Origin: an uncultured Eubacteriales bacterium
GTDB lineage: Bacteria > Bacillota > Clostridia > Oscillospirales > Acutalibacteraceae
Direction: 5' to 3'
Assembly (NCBI GenBank): GCA_934454655.1
Contig: CAKSFK010000016.1
Location: 1-50,687, forward strand
Length of the DNA: 50,687 bases
Shown: in pieces, positions 16,367 to 24,126 of the stretch
Numbering within the stretch: the first letter of the stretch is position 1
Layout of the letters: the number at the start of each line of letters is the position of its first letter
Notes under the pieces: model-generated
Told to the model about the DNA's origin: nothing
The model's input: only the letters and a program-made list of their open reading frames with translations
The model's database searches: none
Program-made: the position numbers and the translations under genes

Positions 16367-17102
16367 TTATACCGCCTTTGCGGAAGTGTATGACCGCTTG
16401 ATGACTGACGCCGATTATAAGGGAAGAACGCAGTATTTGCTTAGTCTTTTTGAAAAATATGACAGACTGCCGACCGATATTCTCGACCTTGCCTGCGGCA
16501 CGGGCGGATTTTCTCTTCGGTTTGCCGAAAGGGGAATTAAGGTGACGGGCGTTGATATGTCGTGCGAGATGTTGGCTGTCGCACGGCATAAGGCCGATAT
16601 TGCAGGTGAAAATATTACATATGTTTGTCAGCGCGCGGAGGAGCTGGAGCTTCCCGGTCTTGTCGGCGGTGCGATATGCTGTCTTGACAGCCTTAACCAC
16701 ATTACGGATTACGGCTGTTTTTGCGAGGCTTTAAGGCGCACCGCGCGTTTTCTTGAAAAGGGCAGACTGTTTATTTTTGATGTCAACACCGTTTACAAGG
16801 CTCTTAACGTTCTGGCGGACAACACTTTTGTCATCGATACCGACGATGTCTATTGTGTGTGGCAGAATTTTACCGACAAGGAAACGCTGACAACAGATGT
16901 TCAGCTTGATTTTTTTACAAAAAAGGACGGCGTTTATTTAAGATCGACGGAGGATTTTTCGGAAAGAGCATATACCGAAGAGCAAATTGAAAAAGCGATT
17001 CTGGACGCAGGGCTTAAAGTACTTTCCGTGTTCGGAGAAATGACCGAAAAAGCACCCGACGGTGAATGCGAACGCGCCGTATATGTAACACAAAGGGAGT
17101 AA
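16359..17102 (+). CDS. Class I SAM-dependent methyltransferase
   Basis: A 247-residue Rossmann-fold methyltransferase. Motif I is ILDLACGTGGFSLRFAERG, motif II carries the acidic residue in VTGVDMS, and CCLDSLNHITD lies near motif IV. Close relatives are often labelled as small-molecule or cypemycin-type methyltransferases, so the substrate is unknown. The gene ends inside a repeat: the last codons and the TAA at 17100-17102 are formed by the left arm of the 32-nt palindrome at 17093-17124. The natural C terminus may therefore have been altered by that insertion. Confidence 0.88.
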   Translation: MSSYTAFAEVYDRLMTDADYKGRTQYLLSLFEKYDRLPTDILDLACGTGGFSLRFAERGIKVTGVDMSCEMLAVARHKADIAGENITYVCQRAEELELPGLVGGAICCLDSLNHITDYGCFCEALRRTARFLEKGRLFIFDVNTVYKALNVLADNTFVIDTDDVYCVWQNFTDKETLTTDVQLDFFTKKDGVYLRSTEDFSERAYTEEQIEKAILDAGLKVLSVFGEMTEKAPDGECERAVYVTQRE

Positions 17103-17124
17103 CGTGTATGCACGTTACTCCCTT
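17093..17124. repeat. 32-nt palindromic repeat, left copy
   Basis: AAGGGAGTAACGTG, loop TATG, then the exact reverse complement. Identical to 17356-17387. It contains the stop codon of the methyltransferase gene at 17100-17102 and could act as its transcript-end hairpin, although no T run follows. Confidence 0.9.
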
Positions 17125-17355
17125 GAGCGTGTCGAAAAAGTCGACACGCTCTTGGTCGGGGATGCCGTTCGCTCGAAAATCAAAGATTTTCGGACTGCAC
17201 TCTATCCCCGCCAATACCACCCCTGTTCCCTTGAAAAACCGCCAAATAAGCGGTTTTTCGCTTACAAAGTGTTTTTCCGCCGCACGTGTCAGCGGAAAAA
17301 CAAAATGCGGCGTAAACGCCGCAACAAAGTTAAACCGGGGTTTGTCGACAGTCTG

Positions 17356-17387
17356 AAGGGAGTAACGTGTATGCACGTTACTCCCTT
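17356..17387. repeat. 32-nt palindromic repeat, right copy
   Basis: Identical in all 32 positions to 17093-17124 and in the same orientation, although a palindrome has no real direction. It is followed by TTCCGC and then an AT-rich stretch leading to the mazF-type gene; no further hairpin is seen there. Confidence 0.9.
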
Positions 17388-17519
17388 TTCCGCTGTTTTA
17401 ACACTTTGCCCCAAGCCGCATAATATATTGTGAAGATAATTATTTTTGAATGATTAATTCGGGAAAATTAAGGCAAAAATATAATCAGTTCATAAATATA
17501 TTTGGAGTGTGAAACAGCA

Positions 17520-17864
17520 ATGAATATTAAGCGGGGAGAAATATACTATGCCGATTTAAGCCCTGTTGTAGGTTCGGAGCAGGGCGGGGTAAGACCGGTA
17601 CTTATTATACAAAACGACATCGGAAACAGATACAGCCCAACGGTTATAGCCGCGGCAATTACAAGCCAAAAGGACAAAACAAGCCTGCCTACGCATATAT
17701 CCGTAAACGCGGCGGGCTGCGGACTTGCAAAGGACTCAATTGTTTTGCTTGAACAGGTCAGAACAATTGATAAACAGCGGCTGAAGGAGAAGATGGGCAG
17801 TCTTGATAACGGCTCAATGGGGCTTGTGGACAAGGCGCTTTCAGTAAGCTTCGGACTCGGTTAG
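17520..17864 (+). CDS. MazF/PemK-type endoribonuclease toxin
   Basis: A 114-residue toxin of the MazF/PemK (EndoA) family that cuts mRNA at short sequence motifs. The start NIKRGEIYYADLSPVVGSEQ and the next segment GGVRPVLIIQND are family hallmarks: the conserved Arg in RPV and the later Ser/Thr in AITSQ take part in catalysis. KDSIVLLEQVRTIDK is also typical. The ATG at 17520 has GGAG 13 bases upstream, which is long. No antitoxin gene is visible next to it: upstream is the hairpin element and downstream a terminator, then tgt. It is either controlled by an unlinked antitoxin or is a domesticated chromosomal copy. Confidence 0.93.
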   Translation: MNIKRGEIYYADLSPVVGSEQGGVRPVLIIQNDIGNRYSPTVIAAAITSQKDKTSLPTHISVNAAGCGLAKDSIVLLEQVRTIDKQRLKEKMGSLDNGSMGLVDKALSVSFGLG

Positions 17865-17900
17865 ATAAAACGGCTGCTTCGGCAGCCGTTTTATCTATTG
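17864..17900 (+). terminator. Terminator after the mazF-type gene
   Basis: A 14-bp perfect stem (GATAAAACGGCTGC at 17864-17877, complement at 17882-17895) with a TTCG tetraloop; the 3' arm contains TTTT. The last base of the mazF stop codon is the first base of the stem. The sequence reads almost symmetrically and could also work on the other strand. Confidence 0.85.
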
Positions 17901-17926
17901 AAAAAAAGCTTATAATCTGCTATAAT
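17898..17926 (+). promoter_or_regulatory. Promoter of tgt
   Basis: TTGAAA at 17898-17903 and TATAAT at 17921-17926 with a 17-bp spacer, 38 bases before the tgt start. A second TATAAT at 17911 has no -35 box at suitable distance. Confidence 0.8.
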
Positions 17927-17963
17927 TATTTAAGTTACGATTAAAAACGATAGGAAATGCAGA

Positions 17964-19094
17964 ATGTACAGATTAATTAAACAGGAAAACCGCGCGCGCC
18001 GCGGAGAATTTATAACAAACCGCGGAACGGTGCAAACCCCCGCCTTTATGAACGTTGCCACCGCGGCGGCAATAAAGGGCGCGGTTTCGGCAGACGATTT
18101 GGAAAAGATCGGCTGTCAGGTAATGCTTTCGAATACATATCACCTTCACGTAAGACCCGGCGATGAGGTAATACGTGACTGCGGCGGTCTGCACAAATTC
18201 ACAACCTGGCAGGGCCCCATTCTTACAGATTCGGGCGGTTTTCAGGTCTTTTCGCTTGCGAAGTTAAGACACATAACCGAAGAGGGCGTTTCCTTTTCTT
18301 CCCATGTTGACGGCAGAAGCATTTTTATGGGACCGGAGGAAAGTATGACCATTCAGTCAAACCTTGGTTCAACAATAGCAATGGCGTTTGATGAGTGCGT
18401 TGAAAACCCCGCTGAATATTCATATTCAAAGGCTTCGTGCGAACGTACCGCGCGCTGGCTTCAAAGATGCAAGAAAAAGATGGCGGAGTTGAACGCGCGG
18501 CCCGATGCGGTAAATCCCGAACAACTGCTTTTCGGCATTAATCAGGGCTGTACGTTTGCCGATTTACGAATAGAACATATGAAGCGGATAGCGGAGCTTG
18601 ATATGGACGGATACGCAATAGGCGGACTGGCTGTCGGCGAGCCTGCCGAGGTTATGTATGATATTATAGAGCAGGTCACTCCGTATATGCCGCAGAATAA
18701 GATCAGGTATCTTATGGGCGTTGGCACGCCCGCAAATATTTTAAACGCGGTTGAACGTGGCGTTGACCTTTTTGACTGCGTTATGCCAAGCCGCAATGCA
18801 AGGCACGGACATCTGTTTACATCGGACGGTATTATAAACCTCAACAACAAAAAATACGAATACGATATGTCGCCGATTGATGAAAAGTGCGGCTGTCCCG
18901 TTTGCAGAAGATTCAGCCGCGCGTACGTAAGGCATCTGCTTAAAAGCGGCGAAATGCTCTCCCAGCGCCTAACGGTAATCCACAACCTTTGGTTCTACAA
19001 TCATCTTATGGAAGATATAAGAAACGCGCTTGACAGCGGGCGCTTTGCTGAATTTAAACGTGAAAAGGAAGAAGTTCTTTCAAGAAGAATTTGA
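17964..19094 (+). CDS. tgt: tRNA-guanine transglycosylase
   Basis: Exchanges guanine-34 in GUN anticodons for the queuosine precursor preQ1. The 376-residue TIM-barrel protein shows ILTDSGGFQVFSL with the catalytic-site aspartate, the base-exchange region VDLFDCVMPSRNARHG with the nucleophilic aspartate, and the zinc site CGCPVCRRF followed by histidine in VIHNLWFYNH. Length and motifs are bacterial-type. AGGA lies 10 bases before the ATG. Together with queH upstream it indicates a queuosine pathway; preQ1 synthesis genes or a preQ1/queuine importer are not in this window. Confidence 0.96.
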   Translation: MYRLIKQENRARRGEFITNRGTVQTPAFMNVATAAAIKGAVSADDLEKIGCQVMLSNTYHLHVRPGDEVIRDCGGLHKFTTWQGPILTDSGGFQVFSLAKLRHITEEGVSFSSHVDGRSIFMGPEESMTIQSNLGSTIAMAFDECVENPAEYSYSKASCERTARWLQRCKKKMAELNARPDAVNPEQLLFGINQGCTFADLRIEHMKRIAELDMDGYAIGGLAVGEPAEVMYDIIEQVTPYMPQNKIRYLMGVGTPANILNAVERGVDLFDCVMPSRNARHGHLFTSDGIINLNNKKYEYDMSPIDEKCGCPVCRRFSRAYVRHLLKSGEMLSQRLTVIHNLWFYNHLMEDIRNALDSGRFAEFKREKEEVLSRRI

Positions 19095-19154
19095 AATTCC
19101 GCGCCGCGGCGGTTATCCAAATTTGTTAAAAAAGGTTACAAAACCGCATATTGC

Positions 19155-19184
19155 TTGACAAAAGCAGTGAAAATTTGGTAAAAT
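19155..19184 (+). promoter_or_regulatory. Promoter of the yicC-remA-gmk cluster
   Basis: TTGACA at 19155-19160 and TAAAAT at 19179-19184 with an 18-bp spacer, 35 bases before the GTG start of yicC. It probably drives the long housekeeping run that follows. Confidence 0.8.
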
Positions 19185-19218
19185 AAGACGGTTATGAATG
19201 TTATATGGACGTGATGTT

Positions 19219-20097
19219 GTGGTTAAAAGTATGACCGGCTTCGGCAGGGCATTTGCCGAGAACGAAAGCTTTGCGGTTACTGTTGAAGTTAAGTCCGTCA
19301 ATCACAGGTATTTTGAATTTACCTCGCGCTTGCCTCGGGGCTGCGCTTTTCTTGAAGATAAGCTTAAGAGCCTGTGCCGTGAGTATATTTCAAGGGGCAA
19401 GACCGAAATTTCGGTAACGCTTGAGGGCAAGAACGGAAACGGCACTGCGGTTGAACTGAACCGCGACTACGCGGGCGCTTTGTTTGCCGCATTAAAAGAA
19501 CTTTCGGAAGAATACGGAATTGAAAACGATGTTAAGGCTTCATCGCTGATATCGAACAGTGAACTTTTTACGGTGAAAAAGCAGGATTTGCCTGAGGACG
19601 AGGTGCAAAGCGCTGTTGCCGATGCGGCAAATACAGCTCTTCGTAATTTCACGCTCATGCGCCAAACAGAAGGCGAAAAGCTTAAAACGGATATTGAAAA
19701 TCACGCCGAAATAATACTCGGTATGGTGTCGGCGGTTGAAGAACGTTCACCGCAAACCGTAAAGCTTTACCGCGAAAGGCTTGAAGGCAAAATGCGCGAG
19801 CTTTTAAACGGTGCTTCTGTCGATGAACAGCGTATTATAACCGAAACGGCGATTTTCGCCGATAAAGCGGCGGTGGATGAGGAAACCGTACGGCTCAGAA
19901 GCCACATAGATCAGCTTAAAGGTCTGCTTGAAAACGGCGGCGCGGTCGGCAGAAAGCTTGATTTTCTGGTTCAGGAAATGAACCGTGAGGCAAACACGAT
20001 CGGCTCAAAGGCACAGGATATTGAAATTGCCCGCACGGTTGTTGATATAAAATCGGAAATTGAGAAAATAAGAGAACAGATACAGAACATCGAGTAG
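19219..20097 (+). CDS. yicC: YicC-family endoribonuclease
   Basis: A 292-residue YicC protein (YloC in Bacillus). The N-terminal VKSMTGFGRA is the family hallmark, and the C-terminal half holds DQLKGLLENGGAVGRKLDFL and QEMNREANTIGSKA, the DUF1732 region. The family has RNase activity and in E. coli has been linked to small-RNA turnover. The GTG at 19219 is chosen because relatives begin directly at this motif; an ATG at 19198 is an alternative. The TAG stop at 20095-20097 coincides with the first three bases of the dispersed repeat at 20095-20158, but the protein still reaches its usual C terminus. Confidence 0.92.
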   Translation: MVKSMTGFGRAFAENESFAVTVEVKSVNHRYFEFTSRLPRGCAFLEDKLKSLCREYISRGKTEISVTLEGKNGNGTAVELNRDYAGALFAALKELSEEYGIENDVKASSLISNSELFTVKKQDLPEDEVQSAVADAANTALRNFTLMRQTEGEKLKTDIENHAEIILGMVSAVEERSPQTVKLYRERLEGKMRELLNGASVDEQRIITETAIFADKAAVDEETVRLRSHIDQLKGLLENGGAVGRKLDFLVQEMNREANTIGSKAQDIEIARTVVDIKSEIEKIREQIQNIE

Positions 20098-20158
20098 GCA
20101 GACGAGAATAATCCGAACCCGCCAAAAACGGCGTATTTTCGGCGTATTTTCGCTTGCC
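20095..20158 (+). repeat. Dispersed inverted-repeat element, 64-bp copy
   Basis: Begins TAGGCAGACGAGAATAATCC and ends GCGTATTTTCGCTTGCC. Its two ends are imperfect inverted repeats of each other (GGCAGACGAGAATA against the complement of TATTTTCGCTTGCC). It matches the first 60 or so positions of the copies at 501-573 (minus strand) and 50540-50612, but lacks their CACTTGTCGTC end. It fills nearly the whole gap between yicC and remA. Confidence 0.8.
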
Positions 20159-20174
20159 CGGAAAGCGTGATTTT

Positions 20175-20447
20175 TTGAAACTTGTAAACATTGGCTTCGG
20201 CAATATGGTTTCGGCAAACCGAATGATAGCTATCGTAAGCCCTGAATCCGCGCCGATAAAGCGCATAATTCAGGATGCAAAGGAGCGCGGCGCGCTTATA
20301 GACGCTACCCACGGCAGAAGAACAAGAGCCGTTATAATTACAGACAGCGATCATATAATACTTACGTATCTTCAATCGGAAACCGTTGCTAATCGAATGA
20401 CCGAGGATGAGGAAGTTATAGACGGAGAGGAAGATGAAGATGAATAA
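20175..20447 (+). CDS. remA: RemA (DUF370) DNA-binding regulator
   Basis: A 90-residue RemA/YlzA protein. In Bacillus it activates extracellular-matrix and osmoprotection genes as a ring-shaped DNA-binding oligomer. The core KLVNIGFGNMVSANRMIAIV, then SPESAPIKRIIQDAKERG and TDSDHIILTYLQSETVANR is diagnostic. The C terminus is acidic (EEVIDGEEDEDE). The start is taken as TTG at 20175 because family members begin just before KLVNIG; the upstream TTG at 20154 lies inside the repeat and would add 7 foreign residues. GGAAAG at 20160-20165, at the repeat edge, is the likely ribosome binding site. The stop overlaps gmk. Confidence 0.93.
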   Translation: MKLVNIGFGNMVSANRMIAIVSPESAPIKRIIQDAKERGALIDATHGRRTRAVIITDSDHIILTYLQSETVANRMTEDEEVIDGEEDEDE

Positions 20448-21048
20448 AGGCGGAGTGTTTATTATTTCCGGTCCGTCGGGCTCCGGCAAAGACACGGTGT
20501 TGACCGAGCTTTTCAGAGCAAATCCGAATTTGAGCTTTTCAATTTCATCGATAACAAGGGGTATGCGCCCCGGAGAGCGAGAGGGCGAAAAATATCATTT
20601 CATTTCAAGAGAAGAATTTGAGGAAATGATAAAGCTTGACAAACTGCTTGAACACAACACCTTTGTGGGTAATTACTACGGAACGCCCCGAGAGCCTGTT
20701 GAAACGGCTATTGAAGAGGGCAGGGATATTATAATTGAGGTTGACGTTAACGGCGCCGCGCAGATAAGGGAAAAGCTGCCTGAGGCGGTAAGTATTTTCA
20801 TAATGCCGCCCTCGTTCTCGGAGCTTAAAAGAAGGCTTGTGAGCAGGGGAACGGAGTCGGAGGACGTTATAAATAAGCGTATGGCGTCCGCCCTTAATGA
20901 AATAAAACGCTCGGTTGAGTATGACTATATTATTGTTAACGACAGTATTACGGCGGCAGCCGATGATATAATGACGGTAATATCAAGCAGCCGCCTGATG
21001 ACCGACAGACAGATAAATATTATTAACGAGGTGCTTAAAAAATGTTAA
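20440..21048 (+). CDS. gmk: Guanylate kinase
   Basis: Phosphorylates GMP to GDP. The protein is 202 residues from the ATG at 20440. The P-loop is ISGPSGSGKDTV, followed by the GMP-binding region SSITRGMRPGEREGEKYHFI, then FVGNYYGTPREPVE and DVNGAAQIREKLP. The ATG at 20440 has GGAGAGG 9 bases upstream; the ATG at 20434 would leave only 3 bases, so the later one is preferred. It overlaps remA upstream and rpoZ downstream (7 bases). Confidence 0.96.
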   Translation: MNKGGVFIISGPSGSGKDTVLTELFRANPNLSFSISSITRGMRPGEREGEKYHFISREEFEEMIKLDKLLEHNTFVGNYYGTPREPVETAIEEGRDIIIEVDVNGAAQIREKLPEAVSIFIMPPSFSELKRRLVSRGTESEDVINKRMASALNEIKRSVEYDYIIVNDSITAAADDIMTVISSSRLMTDRQINIINEVLKKC

Positions 21049-21224
21049 ACCCGAACATAGGAAAGCTTATAAAGGCATACCCAAACAGATACCGCCTTGT
21101 AATTGACGTTGCACACTGTGCAAGGGAAATTGCAAAGGAAATGGAAGAAACCGGCGATCTTTCAACCGTAAAGCCCGTGAGTCTTGCAATTGACAAGCTT
21201 GCAGCGGAGCATTGCTCCGACTGA
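21042..21224 (+). CDS. rpoZ: RNA polymerase omega subunit
   Basis: A 60-residue omega subunit, which helps assemble RNA polymerase. It shows the typical short Firmicutes form: NRYRLVIDVAHCAREIAKEM followed by PVSLAIDKLAAE. It overlaps the end of gmk by 7 bases, as in other Firmicutes where gmk-rpoZ are coupled. In Bacillus, coaBC lies between rpoZ and priA; here priA follows directly after 23 bases. Confidence 0.93.
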   Translation: MLNPNIGKLIKAYPNRYRLVIDVAHCAREIAKEMEETGDLSTVKPVSLAIDKLAAEHCSD

Positions 21225-21247
21225 TCGGGTATCGGGGGTAATTTGGT

Positions 21248-23659
21248 ATGACGGGATTAACGGCAGAGGTTGCGCTTGAAGGCGCTGTTTTTGCCTTTGA
21301 TAAACTGTATACTTATATAATTCCGCCCGAATTACACCGAAAGGCGGCAGTCGGCTGCCGCGTTGTTGTTCCGTTCGGCAGGGGAAACGCAAAAAGGCAG
21401 GGAATAATTTTTTCGGTTAAAACCGCTGAGCTTTCCCACCTTAAAAATATTTTCACGGTTACCGATACCGAGCCTGTTATTTCGGCTGAGATGGTTAAGA
21501 TATGCGAATATATGCGGGATAATTATTTCTGCACATATTATGACGCCGTTAACGCAATGCTGCCCGCAGGGCTTAAATACAGGCTGCTTAATTTCTACTC
21601 GGTAAACGGCGACCTTTCGGGAGATATTTCCGACTCGGACGAAAAAGCCGTGTTGGGTTACCTTGTAAAGCACGGCGAACGCGATGAAGAGCAGATTGTC
21701 AGCGCCTTGGGAATTGAACCCGAACTTTTAAACAAAATGTGCGCCGCGGGACTTATTATAAAAAGCCGCAACACAAAAAGACTGATGCGGGACGCATCGG
21801 AAAAATGGGTCTGCGCCGTTACTGACGTGGACGGCATTGCGCTTACACCGCGGCAAAAGCAGGTTGCCGAATTTGTTATAAATGCGGGAGAGATAAGCGC
21901 TAAGGAACTGATGTATTACACGGGCGTTTCGCAGTCTGTAATAGAAAGGCTTGTTGAAAAGCAGGTTCTAAAGGTCTTTTCAAAGCGTGTTTTCCGCACC
22001 GAAAGCGAAACGGACGAAACCGACAACAGAAATATTGAACTGACAGACGAACAGCAAAGAGCGTATGACGGCCTGCTTGATGAATACGGTAAATCGGAGG
22101 GCGCTGTCAGTCTGCTTTACGGCGTTACAGGGTCGGGCAAAACACAGATTTTTTTAAAGCTTGCCGACAGGGTTCTTGATGATAACCGCGGTGTTATAAT
22201 AATGGTACCCGAAATTGCTCTTACGCCGCAGATGCTGCGTATTTTTAAAAGCCGATACGGCGATAAAATTGCCGTTTTTCACAGCGCAATGTCGCTTGGA
22301 AAAAGAATGGATGAGTGGCAGCGCATCAAAAGCGGCAGGGCAAGCATTGCCCTTGGCACAAGAAGCGCCGTTTTTGCGCCGTTTTCAAACCTCGGACTGA
22401 TTATTATGGACGAGGAACACGAGCACACCTATAAATCCGAACAGTCGCCGAGGTTTCACGCGCGCGATATAGCGAAGATACGCACGGCTTACCACGGCGG
22501 ACTTTTGTGCTTAGCGTCCGCAACGCCGTCGCTTGAAAGCTACACAGCGGCGAAACTCGGAAAATACATGCTTTTACGCCTTGAACACAGGTTCGGAAAC
22601 GCGGTTTTGCCCGAGGTTGAAACCGTTGATATGAAAAAGGAAATTCTGGACGGCAACGCCGGCAGTATCAGCCGCAGACTGTATGACGGGATAAGCGCAA
22701 CGCTTGAAAATAAAAAACAGGTAATATTACTGCTTAACCGCCGCGGGCATAATACATATGTGTCCTGCCCTGATTGCGGAGAGGTGCTTTCCTGCCCGAA
22801 TTGCAGCATTTCACTTACCTATCATTCAGCAAACAGGCGGTTGATGTGCCATTACTGCGGATATTCCGTTCCCGCAAGCGGCAAATGCCCGTCCTGCGGC
22901 GGTGAACACCTTAAATTTATGGGTACGGGAACTCAAAAGGTTGAAGAAGAATTGAATAACCTTTTCCCGGGTGTCAGGGTGTTGAGGATTGACGCGGACA
23001 GCACCGTTTCGCGCGATTCGTACAGTGAGGGGCTTGAACGCTTTTCAAACGGAGAATACGATATTCTGCTGGGAACACAAATGGTTGCGAAGGGACTTGA
23101 TTTCCCGAATGTAACGCTTGTTGGCGTTCTGGGGGCGGACAGTGCCGCATTCAGCGATGATTTCAGAAGCTTTGAGCGCACCTTTTCATTACTGACGCAG
23201 GTTGTGGGACGTGCCGGCAGAGGTGAAAACGCGGGCAGAGCGATAATACAGTCGCTCAACCCCGAGGGTTGGCTTATATCCCTTGCCGCTAAACAGGATT
23301 ACGACGGATTTTACAACGAAGAGATACTTACCAGAAAGCTTATGGTTTATCCACCGTACTGCGATATATGCGTTGTTTGCACGCGTTCCGCTTTTAAAGA
23401 AACAGCGGAAAAAGCTGCGAAAACGATTTTTGATAACATTAAGGCAATGCTGAACGGTGAGTACTGCGATATTAAGGCAATAATATTAGGGCCTGCGCCG
23501 GCGTCTGTACCTAAGGTCAATAACCGTTACCGCTGCCGTATGATAATAAAATGCAAAAATACAAGAAGGTTCAGGGAGATGCTCCGCCGCGCGATAGACG
23601 TTAAATTGGTCGGTGATACAGCTGTGGCGGTAGATATGAATCCCGAAACAATAATATAG
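21248..23659 (+). CDS. priA: Primosomal helicase PriA
   Basis: Restarts stalled replication forks by loading the replicative helicase. The 803-residue protein has the 3' DNA-binding N-terminal domain (GCRVVVPFGRGNAKRQGIIF), Walker A GVTGSGKTQIFL near residue 295, a DEEH-type box LIIMDEEHEHTYKSEQ near 390, and the paired zinc sites CPDCGEVLSCPNC and CHYCGYSVPASGKCPSCGG near 510-555. The helicase C-terminal motif VVGRAGRGENAGRAIIQ follows. Length is normal. It starts 23 bases after rpoZ with GGGGGTAA as ribosome binding site, and def follows 12 bases later. Confidence 0.96.
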   Translation: MTGLTAEVALEGAVFAFDKLYTYIIPPELHRKAAVGCRVVVPFGRGNAKRQGIIFSVKTAELSHLKNIFTVTDTEPVISAEMVKICEYMRDNYFCTYYDAVNAMLPAGLKYRLLNFYSVNGDLSGDISDSDEKAVLGYLVKHGERDEEQIVSALGIEPELLNKMCAAGLIIKSRNTKRLMRDASEKWVCAVTDVDGIALTPRQKQVAEFVINAGEISAKELMYYTGVSQSVIERLVEKQVLKVFSKRVFRTESETDETDNRNIELTDEQQRAYDGLLDEYGKSEGAVSLLYGVTGSGKTQIFLKLADRVLDDNRGVIIMVPEIALTPQMLRIFKSRYGDKIAVFHSAMSLGKRMDEWQRIKSGRASIALGTRSAVFAPFSNLGLIIMDEEHEHTYKSEQSPRFHARDIAKIRTAYHGGLLCLASATPSLESYTAAKLGKYMLLRLEHRFGNAVLPEVETVDMKKEILDGNAGSISRRLYDGISATLENKKQVILLLNRRGHNTYVSCPDCGEVLSCPNCSISLTYHSANRRLMCHYCGYSVPASGKCPSCGGEHLKFMGTGTQKVEEELNNLFPGVRVLRIDADSTVSRDSYSEGLERFSNGEYDILLGTQMVAKGLDFPNVTLVGVLGADSAAFSDDFRSFERTFSLLTQVVGRAGRGENAGRAIIQSLNPEGWLISLAAKQDYDGFYNEEILTRKLMVYPPYCDICVVCTRSAFKETAEKAAKTIFDNIKAMLNGEYCDIKAIILGPAPASVPKVNNRYRCRMIIKCKNTRRFREMLRRAIDVKLVGDTAVAVDMNPETII

Positions 23660-23671
23660 AAGGAAAAAAAT

Positions 23672-24112
23672 ATGGCTATAAGAAACATTGTAACAATCGG
23701 GGACGATATTTTAAGAAAGGTGTGCCGTTCACAGCTGACGTTTGACGAAAGACTGGCGCAGATACTTGACGATATGGCTGACACTATGTATAAAGCGGAT
23801 GGAGTGGGTCTTGCCGCTCCGCAAATAGGTATATTGCGCCGTTACTGCATTGTTGACGTCGGCGACGGAATACTTGAGCTTGTAAATCCCGTGATTGAAA
23901 AGCAAAGCGGAAGCCAGATAGGTCAAGAGGGCTGTCTTTCCGTTCCGGGCAGATATGAGGATGTTGAAAGACCTATGAATGTTACCGTTCACGCGCAGGA
24001 CAGAAACGGTAAAAGCTTTAAAATTACGGCTGAGGGCTTTAAGGCGCGCGCCATTTGCCACGAGGTCGATCATCTTGACGGTATACTCTATATAGATAAA
24101 ATAAAGAAATAA
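23672..24112 (+). CDS. def: Peptide deformylase
   Basis: Removes the formyl group from nascent protein N termini. The 146-residue protein has the three family motifs: GVGLAAPQIG, QEGCLSVPG (metal-binding Cys) and ICHEVDHLDGILY, whose HExxH supplies two histidines and the catalytic glutamate. It is adjacent to fmt, which adds the formyl group to the initiator tRNA, the usual pairing. AGAAGGAAA provides the ribosome binding site. Confidence 0.97.
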   Translation: MAIRNIVTIGDDILRKVCRSQLTFDERLAQILDDMADTMYKADGVGLAAPQIGILRRYCIVDVGDGILELVNPVIEKQSGSQIGQEGCLSVPGRYEDVERPMNVTVHAQDRNGKSFKITAEGFKARAICHEVDHLDGILYIDKIKK

Positions 24113-24126
24113 TCCGAGGTCTTTCA

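Larger units (their letters stand above)
17093..17387. repeat. Multi-hairpin element bounded by duplicated palindromes
   Basis: Two identical 32-nt units (17093-17124 and 17356-17387), each a perfect 14-bp inverted repeat with a TATG loop, enclose 231 bp containing a row of hairpins: 17125-17151 (11 bp), 17174-17192 (8 bp), 17233-17259 (10 bp), 17271-17301 (10 bp) and 17306-17323 (7-8 bp). CGGGGAT/ATCCCCG at 17157-17163 and 17204-17210 can close around the second inner hairpin. Several reading frames are open across it, but none has a ribosome binding site or recognisable domain. It may be a non-autonomous mobile element, a REP/BIME-like cluster, or a structured RNA. Confidence 0.8.

Noticed and set aside
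17066..17433. Overlapping open frames of about 96-109 codons through the hairpin element
   Set aside because: Several frames are open at once, the sequence is dictated by inverted repeats, there is no ribosome binding site, and no domain is recognisable. They are by-products of the repeat.
20154..20174. N-terminal extension of RemA from TTG 20154
   Set aside because: The extra residues come from the dispersed repeat and are not family sequence; TTG 20175 fits the known RemA start.
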